64,000 nucleotides of DNA from Ophioderma brevispina. Its lineage: Eukaryota; Echinodermata; Ophiuroidea; Amphilepidida; Ophiodermatidae. Under the pieces are notes generated by a model. It did no database searches and was not told where the DNA came from. It worked only from the letters and a program-made list of their open reading frames with translations. The position numbers were made by a program, and so were the translations under genes. The stretch is taken from the NCBI GenBank assembly GCA_023653785.1, contig JAMKCH010007221.1:23354-87353 (forward strand), in the 5' to 3' direction. This document shows, piece after piece, positions 12,585 through 23,008 of this stretch. How positions within the stretch are numbered: position 1 is the stretch's first letter; each line of letters starts with the position of its first letter.

Positions 12585-13300
12585 TACTAAAAGTCCTCTA
12601 GAGTCCCCCTTGTGCTTATCTAGGAATAAGGGGTAAGGTTTATACAGGGGTAAAATTTTTTTAATATGATCCAATTGAGTAAATCATTGACTATTGTATT
12701 CTTCTAGTCTCACTGATTAAGAAAATGTATAGTTTGCCTAACCTTTGACCTTTAGGTTTAGGAATACAGGCCGAAAAATGTTCAAGGTCATCGTGGGGTA
12801 AAATTTTTAAAAACAATCAGATTTTAATCAAACTAATTCCATATTACTTACCCATTTGACACGGTCATATTAAGGTGAAATAAATTCATTCCTTCAATCT
12901 ACATCTTTTTAATATCGACCTTATAGGCAGCGGCTTTTGACCTTCCATATAGACCCTGTAGTAATCTGTCATAATGAGCCCTAAAACTATGCAAGTAAAC
13001 TACTTAACTGTTTACAGTATATTCAGTTTATACACAACGAGAGGAACACATAGACACACTTTTGAAAAGAATCTGACCCTTTAATCCCAGTATGACCTTG
13101 AACCTATATTTCCATATAGTTAATTAACCATAAACCGTAGATAGGGCAAAATATGTCTTTATCATCCTTATGACATGACACAAACGATGGTATACATTTG
13201 AAAACAATTGGAACATTATAAAATTTGGCCCCCCTGTACAAACTTTACCCCCTTATTCCAAAATTAGCACAAGGAGGAAACTTGGGGACTTTTGATATGT
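12585..13300. mobile_element. Foldback element, family F
   Basis: The left arm (TCCCCCTTGTGCTTATC..GGGGTAAGG..ACAGGGGTAAAATTTT, 12600-12660) returns inverted at 13215-13290 (AAAATTTGGCCCCCCTGTAC, then CCCCCTTATTCC, then AGCACAAGGAGGA). The element lies in intron 2 of gene A just after exon 2 and has no ORF. Confidence 0.55.
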
Positions 13301-14214
13301 TGCTTCGCACTTTAGGGAAACTATCTTGAAAAATTCAGCTATGGTTTTTTTATTTATTTCCGGGTGCTTTTCTATTTATCTTGGACTATGATATACCATT
13401 GATCCAAAACCAATTGTCATAGATAGTACAAACTATACATCTTTATGATTAGACGGACAATTATGACAAACTTTTCAGCATGTTTGGAGCATAAAAGTTT
13501 GACCTCTGGGTAACCTTAAAATGGAAAAGAGAACAAAATTCGCGATGTTAAGAGTCGTCCCTATATATATATATGGTGGTGAACAAAGTAGAGGCAATTG
13601 CATAAACACCGCAAAATATACATGATTTTTATACGGAGATGGATTTTCAAAACAACACGGTACATATCACTAGGGATGGGCGATAAATATTATTTTTTTC
13701 ACATTATGGTCAAGGTCCCTTTGCGTTGTATTTGAAATGTTCAATCAAAAATCTTAATTCATATTTGGTAATAGGTAAGATAATTATATTCCAATGGATT
13801 TACAATGAACCAGTAAAGCTAAGCATGTCATTTAAAAAGAAACCGAATTAGGCCACAGCATCAAAGGGAAAAATATGCTCAGATAGGGACTTTAGTTACG
13901 TATTTCGGCAAACTGAATGATTATTGCATAGACATCACTGAAGATATAGCTTCAGCATACTGTGCAAACTTATAAAAGTTGCAAATTTTCTTCAAAATGA
14001 TACAAATCTCATTCAATTTAATTCCCTTTAATGTTCAGTGGACCAAGTGAATGTGCATCATAGCAAATTATTTCAGCAAATAATATCGCTGTTGATATTC
14101 AGAACCGTCGCGTATGCGGAGGAGAAAGCATTCCAGATTCCTTTTTACCAAGACGTGCAGAACCATTGGTACTGCCCATGCACTTGAAAAGATTTCAGGT
14201 GTTATCACCACCCC

Positions 14215-14875
14215 GATTTAAATCGAGCTATCTCGAAAAAGTAATAAGTTGCTCCGATTTGGATAAAAAATGGTGAACATTATTGGTGGAGCTCATAGGA
14301 TTAAAATAAGAAATAGTTTTGAGTGTCTCAAATTCTTGCTTAACAACGTAGGGGAAATAAGATCAAGCCTCATTGAATGCAATGGACGTTGACCTTCTGA
14401 TCTGTGCCCCCTACAACAGAAACTAACACTTTAAGACTGACAAACTAATCCTTATTTTAATCCTATGACCTCCACCAATAATTTGCACTATTTTTTATCC
14501 AAATCAGAGCAACTTTCAAATTTGACCCTGTACAATTGAAATTGACCCTTATTATTTATTTTTGCTGTTTTTAGCCTATAACTCTGAAACTTTAGGCTGT
14601 ACATATTACAAACTATACCTTTTCTGAATCTTTATGGTTAGACACATAACGTGGTGTACTTTTCAACATGATTGGATCAGTTTAAACATTCGACCCCACC
14701 CCTGTACAATCTCTTGCTTTGGCCCTTTGTCTTTGGTCCTTAAAGCACCATTGCATCCACGTAAGAATCACGTTTCCACGGTTCCTGTCAGGCTGTCAAC
14801 ATTTAATCACTCAAACCTTTTGTACTTGGGGGAGATGTGTTACAATGTGTGCTAGCTCACTGATCAAATGGTCTT
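14215..14875. mobile_element. Foldback element, family F, second copy
   Basis: Inner arms: GTTGCTCCGATTTGGATAAA with GGTGGAGCTCATAGGATTAA (14250-14310), and inverted at 14455-14515. The outer right arm (14640-14875) is the reverse complement of the left arm of the gene B intron copy at 49670-49830. The centre contains GAGTGTCTCAAAT and GACGTTGACCTTCTG, as at 50090-50170. Non-coding. Confidence 0.6.
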
Positions 14876-15539
14876 AATGTGTGCTACTGAAATACTATCA
14901 TTGCATATATTTTCACCACAGTACCCACACAGTATTCCTTTAAATGAGCGATAAGTCTTTTCTTGTCCTTAACAATATTACACTTTTTTTGAAGATGCGC
15001 CCCCCAATTTTTCAAAAAAATTGAGAATTTTTACACGGTTTGCAATCTTGGTAACGGCTAGTAACTATACGCTTAATGGGTTTAGCTCGAAAATGTCTAT
15101 GTGTCACAAAACGAAGGAATTTTGTAAGTAGAATACTTAGTTATCGAATCTCCGTAATATTCAACGGCTGCTGGAAACAGCCTTCTAATGTGAAGTTAGC
15201 CCGGAAATAGCGCCTGTTCGTGTCTACGCTCATCCATTATTTTTTTTTAATCTGGTTCGGCAGTTCAAGTTAAGTTATTTTCTCGAGGTGGGCACATTTT
15301 AATCATGGACGAAGGTAAACGTAGCAATTTCCATCCAGCTCTGCCGTTAAGTCCAATCTGGGATCCCACTTCTAATTACAAAATCGCTTGTTTTATGATA
15401 AATACGCATTTTTTAGCATTCTCGTTCGCAGGTATAGTTCCCTAGACAATTACCAACTGTGCAAAAATATCAAATTTTGAAAATTGGGGGCGCTCTTCAA
15501 AAATGTGCCATTATTGCTTTTAAGATATCACGGTATTTC

Positions 15540-15850
15540 TAAAACAGCCCTCATGTGCAGTATGTAATTTGGAACGCAAGACAAGAGCCAACCTGGGAGG
15601 AATGTCCTTATCTCAAGACCTAGGCCAGTCCTATTCAACACTCCTCCAGAGATGGCTGTGGATCTTTTTAGACATTGCCATTTTTAATACCTCCCCAGTG
15701 GTATCAGGTTTCAAACCACTTGTATTATATTGTATTGTGTATAATCTTGTTTAATATGTTTACCTGTATGGAATGTGTCTGCCCATTCCGTATCCTGGAA
15801 TACTTGTAGATTCTTCTATATTACTTAATAAAGATTGAATGAATAATATG
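15540..15850 (+). mobile_element. LINE-like 3' tail ending in AATAAAGATTGAATGAATAA
   Basis: The segment ends in TTGTATTATATTGTATTGTG and AATAAAGATTGAATGAATAA, the kind of short-repeat tail seen at the 3' ends of CR1/L2-like and other non-LTR elements. No RT remains. It stops about 25 bp before the splice acceptor of gene A exon 3, in the place where gene B has about 50 nt of extra exon sequence. Confidence 0.45.
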
Positions 15851-15874
15851 AACTTATTTGTTTATACTTCACAG

Positions 15875-16164
15875 TAATAAATGCTATAGACCTACAGGGA
15901 GACGGTACGGAGGGTCCATTTGGCGAAGGCACGGAGGGTCCATTTGGCGAAGGCACAGTTGGTCCATTTGACGAAGGCACAGTTGGTCCATTTGACGAAG
16001 GAACGGTGGGTCCATTTGACGAAGGGACTGTGTGTCCGTTTGGCGAATGCACGGTGGGTCCGTTTGACGAAGGGACGGTGGGTCCATTTGACGAAGGCAC
16101 GGTGGGTCCATTTGACGAAGGAACGGTGGGTCCATTTGACGAAGGCACGGTGGGTCCATTCTGA
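15875..16164 (+). CDS. Gene A exon 3: GPFDEGTV repeat exon, ends at TGA
   Basis: The acceptor is TTTGTTTATACTTCACAG (AG at 15873-15874); the exon opens in the phase required by exon 2 (G/TA) and reads VINAIDLQGDGTEGPFGEGT before ten 8-residue repeats and a partial one, stopping at TGA 16162-16164. It has no ATG, so ORF callers miss this frame. Gene B has the same start, MDLLQGDRTKGQLGAD, in the opposite orientation, which identifies the frame independently of the repeat. The repeats are acidic and glycine/proline-bearing (consensus GPFDEGTV; units 1, 2 and 6 have GE, and unit 6 has two cysteines). The predicted total is about 143 residues, secreted. Frameshifted exon sequence continues behind the stop, so this end may be secondary. 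Function unknown; a structural, adhesive or immune-type secreted protein would fit equally. Confidence 0.65.
15904..16161 (+). repeat. 24-bp coding tandem repeat
   Basis: Consensus GGTCCATTTGACGAAGGC plus ACGGTG; ten full units and one partial. All units are exactly 24 bp and there are no indels, so every frame stays open. That gives spurious ORFs on both strands (NGPTVPSS on minus, LTKARWVH on plus). Exact codon phasing, in contrast to the gene B array, suggests selection or recent expansion. Confidence 0.95.
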
Positions 16165-16396
16165 ACAGATGACCACAGTATTTCCACTTAAAGCTACTCC
16201 ATTGCCGCTTGGAGCTCTTCCCACCCGGTTTAATTCCTCCATTATTTCCTCCAGATTCCCCCAAATCCTCAGGAAGTTTCAACAAGTCCTCAGGAAGTTC
16301 CGCCAAGTCCTCCAGAAGTTACGCCGACATCGTCGGAGAAAAAGATGTATCGTACAATGACTTTAGCACGGGCATACGCCCAAGCGTTTTAGGTTG
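16162..16396 (+). pseudogene. Gene A tail: one degenerate 84-bp-type unit and a proline-rich block
   Basis: Directly after the 24-bp repeats, ATTCTGAACAGATGACCACA corresponds to the gene B unit ATTCTGAGCAGCTTCCCACA, and GGAGCTCTTCCCACCCGGTT resembles its PPG-coding part. In that register the sequence reads SEQMTTVFPLKATPLPLGAL. A further frame change gives PPNPQEVSTSPQEVPPSPPE, very like PPNYPVQTSPPEAPTNPPEA at the end of gene B. The homologous exon therefore once continued to about 16396, but gene A now needs two frame changes to read it. Either this is decayed exon, or it is joined by splicing I cannot see. AATAAA follows at about 16595. Confidence 0.5.
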
Positions 16397-16554
16397 AAGT
16401 CTCAAAGAATACCTATTTTGCCGATAAACGGAACTTGTTGACGAACTGTTGACTTATACATAGCGATAAAATAATTAAAGGAAACCTGTGATTTCTTCCT
16501 TCAATCGTAATGTTCTTAAGTCTAACTTTAAACCTGGTCGAACATTTTTGTGCA

Positions 16555-17573
16555 TACGGACCTCAGTATCTATCCAAATTTGTAAAAATGTTGACTGAAA
16601 TAAATACACACATGGTGGTAGCTCAATTAAGTGTAATTTCTCTCATTTATGTATGTACAAGACTATTTTGATTATGTTACGTTATATACACTGCAATTTT
16701 CGCAGAACGCGTTCAATTGTAACAGATTTTGAACACCTTAAGAACATGTTTTAGGCGTTCTGTATGTGTTCTGCACATCTACAGAACACATCCAGAACAC
16801 CTAAGACACGTTCTGCATGTGTTTTCTGAACACCTGTCAAACACATGCAGAACACTTCCCGACGTGTCGTGTGTTCTACAAAATTTGCAGTGTAAATATT
16901 ATCTTTATCTCAAGCGGTCTCTGTGAAAAAAAATAAAATATCTGTTTAAAGAAATTTAACGTACATACTTGTAAATCCCTTCTTGAGTAAAACCTTGTGC
17001 ATCGCTTGTCATGATGTATCAGATTGTAGGTCAATGTGAATACTCTGTATCAATTGCGTAACAACGGGGCACTTATTTCAGTAAGAATTTTCACTATTTT
17101 ATCTTCGATTCGGAACCGAACAAAATATGCAGGGAAATGGAAAAATAAGGCATGGAAATGAACCAAAGTACGGACCTCAGTATCTATCCAAATTTGTAAA
17201 AATGTTGACTGAAATAAATACACACATGGTGGTAGCTCAATTAAGTGTAATTTCTCTCATTTATGTATGTACAAGACTATTTTGATTATGTTACGTTATA
17301 TAAATATTATCTTTATCTCAAGCGGTCTCTGTGAAAAAAAAATATCTGTTTAAAGAAATTTAACGTACATACTTGTAAATCCCTTCTTGAGTAAAACCTT
17401 GTGCATCGCTTGTCATGATGTATCAGATTGTAGGTCAATGTGAATACTCTGTATCAATTGCGTAACAACGGGGCACTTATTTCAGTAAGAATTTTCACTA
17501 TTTTATCTTCGATTCGGAACCGAACAAAATATGCAGGGAAATGGAAAAATAAGGCATGGAAATGAACCAAAGA
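16555..17573. repeat. Tandem duplication (units from 16555 and 17169)
   Basis: The two units are nearly identical from TACGGACCTCAGTATCTATC to GGAAATGAACCAAAG, with an offset of 614 bp. The only large difference is a 204-bp MITE in unit 1. There is no coding content. The near identity means the duplication is recent. Confidence 0.9.
16689..16892. mobile_element. MITE inserted at TA, with empty site in the duplicate
   Basis: Ends CACTGCAATTTTCGCAGAAC and, on the other strand, CACTGCAAATTTTGTAGAAC. TA flanks both sides (16687-16688 and 16893-16894), while the duplicate has a single TA at 17301-17302. The interior holds many GAACAC/GTGTTCT motifs in both orientations. The TA duplication suggests a Tc1/mariner-type transposase in trans. 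Confidence 0.9.
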
Positions 17574-17579
17574 CCGCGA

Positions 17580-18120
17580 CCGATTGTTATTGATTTGGAG
17601 ATATAAACGTTAAATTTAGAATAAGTAAAAGCTACAATCTCGGCCAAAATTGTTGGAACACTTTATATATCTTCGTGTATACTGATCACCCCTCCCCTAA
17701 TCAATGTTGAAACATGTCAGTTTATCCATGCGCTCTTAAGACCACCCAACATTGATTTTGTTGGGGCAGGCGAGAGGTCAAGTGCTAGTGTTGGTTTTAA
17801 ACCTTGCAATAAAAGTTAGTACTTTTCAGCGCGATCTGTATGGTCCATTTAGGCCTTCATTGCATTAGAAAATTACCACAGGTGTTCCAACTACTTTTGA
17901 CCGGAATTGTAGTTCAGAGAACCTGCCAAAAATACAAGTTTTTTATGCCGCAGAACAATGTTTGCTTTGCATATTCCAAACTGTCAGGAAAAAAAGTAGG
18001 CAAACGTTTCTTCGCTTTGAGAATAGTGTCAGTTGAAATGAACCCAAGGAATCTTCGACATCGAATTAACATTCAGTATTTATGTGGTAAAGAGTGACCT
18101 CAAAACTAAACCGTTTACTG
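17580..18120. other. No recognised feature; one 85-codon ORF
   Basis: An ATG-initiated frame at 17840-18097 has a mixed composition, but I recognise no motif and no splice context. Treated as chance. Confidence 0.3.
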
Positions 18121-18149
18121 GTGGTCCTCGGCGGTTGAATCCTGTTCCG

Positions 18150-18380
18150 ATGTAAAAGACCGGGCGTAATCCGCCAGCAAACGATGGTTAAATTCTGAAG
18201 CCGCACACAAATCACTTAACCCGGACTTTGCGCTATTTCTAGCCCGGATTTGCTTCAGCGGTTCCATTGTTTTAGCGCAGTGAAGTTGAACTATTGCTGA
18301 AAGCTAGGTAGACATAGCAATTCTGACCGGAGCCTGATAATGTCTCGCCTCGAGGCCGTTTTTCAATAAAACTACAAACT
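18150..18380 (+). repeat. Dispersed repeat R2, copy 1
   Basis: Shares blocks in inverted order with 50870-51060: CTTCAGCGGTT, GAACTATTGCTGAAAGCTAG, GAATTCTGACCGGA-like and GTCTCGCCTC. The two copies lie in opposite orientation, about 32.5 kb apart. Confidence 0.55.
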
Positions 18381-18469
18381 GCAACCCGATATCAGCTGGT
18401 CTACTCACACAAGTTTGCCGACGGGAGGTCAGTAATTGCCAATCTTAACGCTAACTCCTTGGTGTGTGA

Positions 18470-19335
18470 GGAGGGCCGCCGAGAGAAATTGCGGGCCCGG
18501 GGGGAACATTAGAGTTACGGGCCCCCTTTTACGAACTTCGTTTTCCAGAACCCCATGGGGGGTTGAAGTTGCAGTGGCTGCGAAGCGGCCATAACCCGGC
18601 GCGGGGGGTGTGGGAGCTGTAAAATGTATTTGATCGTTGCAACTTAATGAGTGTTTTTGTATGAATTATTAATATTTTGTTTCTGGAGACGGGAGGGGTG
18701 TCCCCCTCCCGCGCGAAGCGCGGAGCCTTGCAATGTTCACTTTCCAAAACACATTTTCTCATGAAAATAGGATAGAAACAAATGATAGAGGTATGATAAA
18801 CGGGTTTTAAAAAGTAAAATATAGCTGATGGTTTCAGTTCTGTTTCAAATAATAATATAAAAAGTGTTCATGGAGAGTTCATATATGAAGCGGCCCGCGC
18901 CCGGGGTGGGTGCAGGCAAGGAAGCGTAAACTCTTGAACATGTTCACATTTCCAAAACACATTTTTCTCATGTATATTTGAATAGAAACAATTTTGAAAT
19001 TGGGTATGTATCCACTTTATAATTCATGGCCAACCTTTTTTTAAACAAAAATCAAAATTGTTTTCGTGGTCATTCTTCAAACCAAGAGAGGCCCTGCACT
19101 AAATTTTATTAACCGCGCGTAGCCCCCCCCTGTATCCGCCAATGCTTCTCTTTCCCTCTCTCTCTCCCCTCCCTCTCTCTCCATTCCCATCTCTCCTTTC
19201 TCTCCTCTCCCTCTGACCTTTGTCACAACCGCAAGGCTGAACTTTTATTTTTTTACGGGCCCCTAGGACCCCCGGCCCCCCCTAGGACACCGGGCCCGGG
19301 GGTCAATTACCCCTTTGACCCCCCTCTCAGCGGTA
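18470..19335. mobile_element. GC-rich element with GGGCCCGGGG-type inverted ends
   Basis: The left end has GCCGCCGAGAGAAATTGCGG then GCCCGGGGG; the right end has CCCGGGCCCGG-type sequence and CTCTCAGCGG inverted. The interior has a CT-rich microsatellite (19145-19215). Base composition is unlike the surroundings. No transposase is visible; the short minus-strand ORFs are not convincing. Confidence 0.45.
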
Positions 19336-19339
19336 CTTG

Positions 19340-20120
19340 CTTTTCTGCACCAAGGTGTTAGTTTCACACTTGCCAAGCAAATTATAGCCTTTTCTCCTAT
19401 GGTCATATTTGTGTTCAACTTTCGTTTTCCTCCCTCCTTTTTTGAATAAATGATTTACGTCCAACGTTTTTTTGAACTCACCGAAGAGCTTGAGTTTTAT
19501 TTTATTCGTGAGCGATGCCGCCAATAGCTTTTATCAATAGGTATCTTGAAGGGCGTATAGATCGCTGCGGTCGGTGAGCGGGGTATTGGTACCACCTGAA
19601 AGCTTTCAAAGTCATGACAATAACAGGTCTCTGCATTTTCCATAGAATCTGAATTCCGTGGTCCGGTTTTCTGCTAGTAATTAATGGACGGATTTACTTA
19701 ATCAATAGCGCCCATTATTTCTGGAGGTCAGTGGAATCGTTGCGTACTCCCCTTGGTCCTCTGGATATTTAGGAACAAGGAGATGCATTTAATTTCATTT
19801 TCACGAAATGTCACATACTAGACGGATAACCCACCGCGTAGAACTGATTTTTATAATTTTAGAGAATTTATTTAGCTACTTCCCAGGGGAGCGTCTTTGG
19901 GTAAACGCTATGAGATCGGCCCGTTAGCTATATGCTATTTACCTGCTTTGTACCCCTTGAGCATTGTGTGCTTGTTTGACACAAGACTCTATCATTGGAG
20001 TATTGCCATCACATTAGCTGCTTCCCTGTGATGGATAAGTTAATCTGACTACAATGTTATGGAAATGACCGGAATCTACATTCTCTTAGCGTATCCAAAA
20101 GTCCTTGGGTAATGGCTTGT
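19340..20120. other. No recognised feature
   Basis: Unique-looking sequence with only short ORFs; I see nothing to annotate. Confidence 0.3.
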
Positions 20121-20129
20121 GGTGGTGTC

Positions 20130-20360
20130 AGATTTATTAAACTGAGTAACTGATCGTGGCGGTGCCGCGCGTATGGATTTAGCCAACGCGGGTCAATATT
20201 TGAATGTACCCGACGAATGGGAAAAGCCCTCGGTCGACCGGGGAAAATTCACACGCTATGGAATCGCTTTAGAGGCCATCAGCGATAATACCCACTCGTT
20301 CTATTTAATATCGGTCGACTGGGAATTGCTTGAAGATTGGCCCCGCCCACTTTGCAGTGA
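20130..20360 (+). repeat. Dispersed repeat R3 (TCGGTCGACCGGG family)
   Basis: CTCGGTCGACCGGGGAAAA, AATACCCACTCG and TTGAAGATTGGCCCCGCCCA are matched in reverse complement at 36650-36870 (TTTTCCCGGTCGACCGAG, GGTCCATCCTTCAATCAATG). Weaker relatives lie at 21000-21120 and 34980-35095. The 123-codon ORF across it is a by-product of the repeat. Confidence 0.5.
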
Positions 20361-21659
20361 TATTTCATTCGGCGTGATTGGCGTGACAGCCCCCTTTATT
20401 ACAACTGGTTGTTTGTTTACATGTTATTTTCAGATCATTAGCACGAGTACATTTGGTCTGTGCTACCTCGGATTGACATATCGTTATGTGTGCGCTATAA
20501 TAAACGGTCTCGCGGTTTGTCTTAGGTATGGTGAATCTTTATAATTTATGTTTGCCTTATTTGTCTCCCTGCTTTGGAACAAACAGAGTTTTTGAACACG
20601 CATCACGATATTTAGAAATATAGAAACCTTTTCGATTTATGGATATATAGATTGCGTAATTGATAGAGTGGTTTGGAGTTTAATTCCATCATAACCTCTT
20701 GATGCGTTGGGTTTCGATTTGTTTGTGACCATCATTTAATTTTGGGACTGTTCATTAAAAAATAAAAGTGGACTTTCCTACTGCGGAACTCCACCGTAAC
20801 CACTGACCACTGTATTCGGCACTGTAGAATTATTGTGTCCGGTTCCCTAGGAAACAACCCACATTGTTCTATGTGTCTCCTCAATGGCTATTTTTAAAGT
20901 TCTAGATAATGCGAAAACTGCTCATCGTATACAGGAATTATGCCATTATGACAAAATATTGGAACTTTCAAAGTCACCCACGTGGTACCAACTTAACCAC
21001 ACCCCTCACGAGATTTCTCAGGTCGATCGGGATTGAAGATTGAAATCCATTCGAGTGGGTTGTTTAACCCATCAACGTCAACCTCCACTCGGTTGTGTGC
21101 TTGGGTCTGGCCAATAACAATACTCATATTTACAGGCCATCGTGCGTCAGCCATATTTCACACAAGGTTAACTAGGCTCAAAAATGCATAAAGACATCAC
21201 ACAGTGGTTTAGATTGCGTGGAGCTAACTATAGCTCTTCATTGCAAAATATCCTAAAATGAAAACAGATGAAATGCGTGGCTGTATGCGAAGAGTTCCAA
21301 CATTTTGGGTGGCAGAAAAAAACGACATTGTATATGTGTGAGAAGGTGAAAAGGTGAGCTGGGGGGGGGGGCCACTCACATATGAAATGGCTATTGGTGT
21401 AAGGCTAGCGCTTCAAAAGCAGGAGCATTCGGTGACAGACTCGTGCCACAAAAATAGGGTTCTAAAAAATAGAGGTCTTTTAGTGAAAATGTTTAAAATT
21501 CTTCACAAAAATAGGGATTTGAGTGATTCAGTGGTAAAATTATCAAAAAATATTGGGTCTTTGGGTGGGGATTTCAAAAATATGGGATCCATTGAGGACA
21601 TTAGATGCTGAACACGGGGGTGGGTCTTTACAGCCTTAAATATGCGTCACCTCCAAAAG

Positions 21660-21970
21660 GCGGATCACACATGCGCACACCCAAAAACAACACCCCACAA
21701 ACCCACCACACACGACACACACCACACTATTAGGCACAAAATATTAACACTCAAAACAAACACATACCGACAACAGCTTACATTGTGGGTATTTGTGGTT
21801 TGTGACTTGTGGGGGTAGAAAAGAAAAAAACGTTGTGTAACGATGCATTGTGGGAGTGCGACTATAAGTTTGTTAATAATGTATTATTATGGGAGGATGG
21901 GTCATGCATGTGTGTGGTATCGGGGGGGGAGGGCACACTTAACACACAACACACACAAAACAAACACAAT
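21660..21970. repeat. CA-rich low-complexity tracts
   Basis: Irregular ACACAC/CCACAC stretches at 21690-21730 and 21935-21970. No gene. Confidence 0.6.
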
Positions 21971-23008
21971 CATTGAGGGGGTATTGTTGAAATATTTTTT
22001 ACACTCCCAATATCATTTAGACTGTTTTAAGCACTTCATAGTGGGGCGTACCCCCACTAGGCAATTACGCCCACAGTAGCTTCTATACTTGGCAAATACG
22101 CCCACCAATGTATGCCTGGAAAGTTCACCACGTGACCAAATGGTTATAAAACTAGGGTAATTATAGGAAATATCAAATGGGGGTCCCCGTTTTTGGGGTC
22201 CCCGTATTAAAGATTATCCAGGGGTAAATCCCGGGGGGTAATCTTAAACGACCGGGAACCACACAAACGGGATCCTCTTTATTGTTCCTCGATATCAACG
22301 ATTTATATACGTTTGTGACCCCAATTGAATGAGTCGATAAATCCTTACGCTTGATTTTGATACTTGAACCATATATTGACCAAAGGGACAACGCACAGTA
22401 ATTCACACCAAAGAATATATCTAAATATTATAGATGATTTAATTAACCATTTCATCTTCTTGTTCTTTGTTTTAAACATTCTACAATTATCAGTTCTTTG
22501 TATGCTCAACAGGGTTTCCATACTTGTACATTTTTAAGTGTTTCCACATGAATTCAATGAAGCGTGTAGTGAACATGGGCCAAATTAATTCACAAAATTA
22601 CATGTAAATTACATATGACAGATGTTGATTTTACATTCGATCGCCAACCATGCTTTTAAATATCCAACCAGTGTGATAATTATATATAAACAAGAATTAA
22701 ACTCAATGGAAATGAATCTCAAAAATGGTATTCTGCAACTTCTGTTTGACGTCTAATATGCATAGAGATTCATCTGAAAATCAATAGTGATAAGAACCCA
22801 CAAACAAATCAATTACAGTAATGAATTCAAAAAATTGTAACTCCTGATTATATCTGTTATATCTGAATATTATGACACTTTCTATAATCAAACATACTTA
22901 TGTTCCTATTACACAGACCATCTGATTGCAGTATAATTATGACATAAGTGGTAAATACACGGTGTGCGCCACGATAAAGTTATAGTGATGTCAAATGTAT
23001 ATACAAGG

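Noticed and set aside
15825..16360. ORFs with NGPTVPSS (minus) and LTKARWVH (plus) repeats
   Set aside because: A 24-bp unit without stops is open in every frame. Only the GPFDEGTV frame matches the phase of exon 2 and the start of gene B exon 3. The LTKARWVH frame does run into the SEQMTTVFP tail, so it is not fully excluded as an old frame.
20173..20544. 123-codon plus-strand ORF
   Set aside because: Its first half is the R3 repeat, which has an inverted copy at 36650-36870 that is not open.
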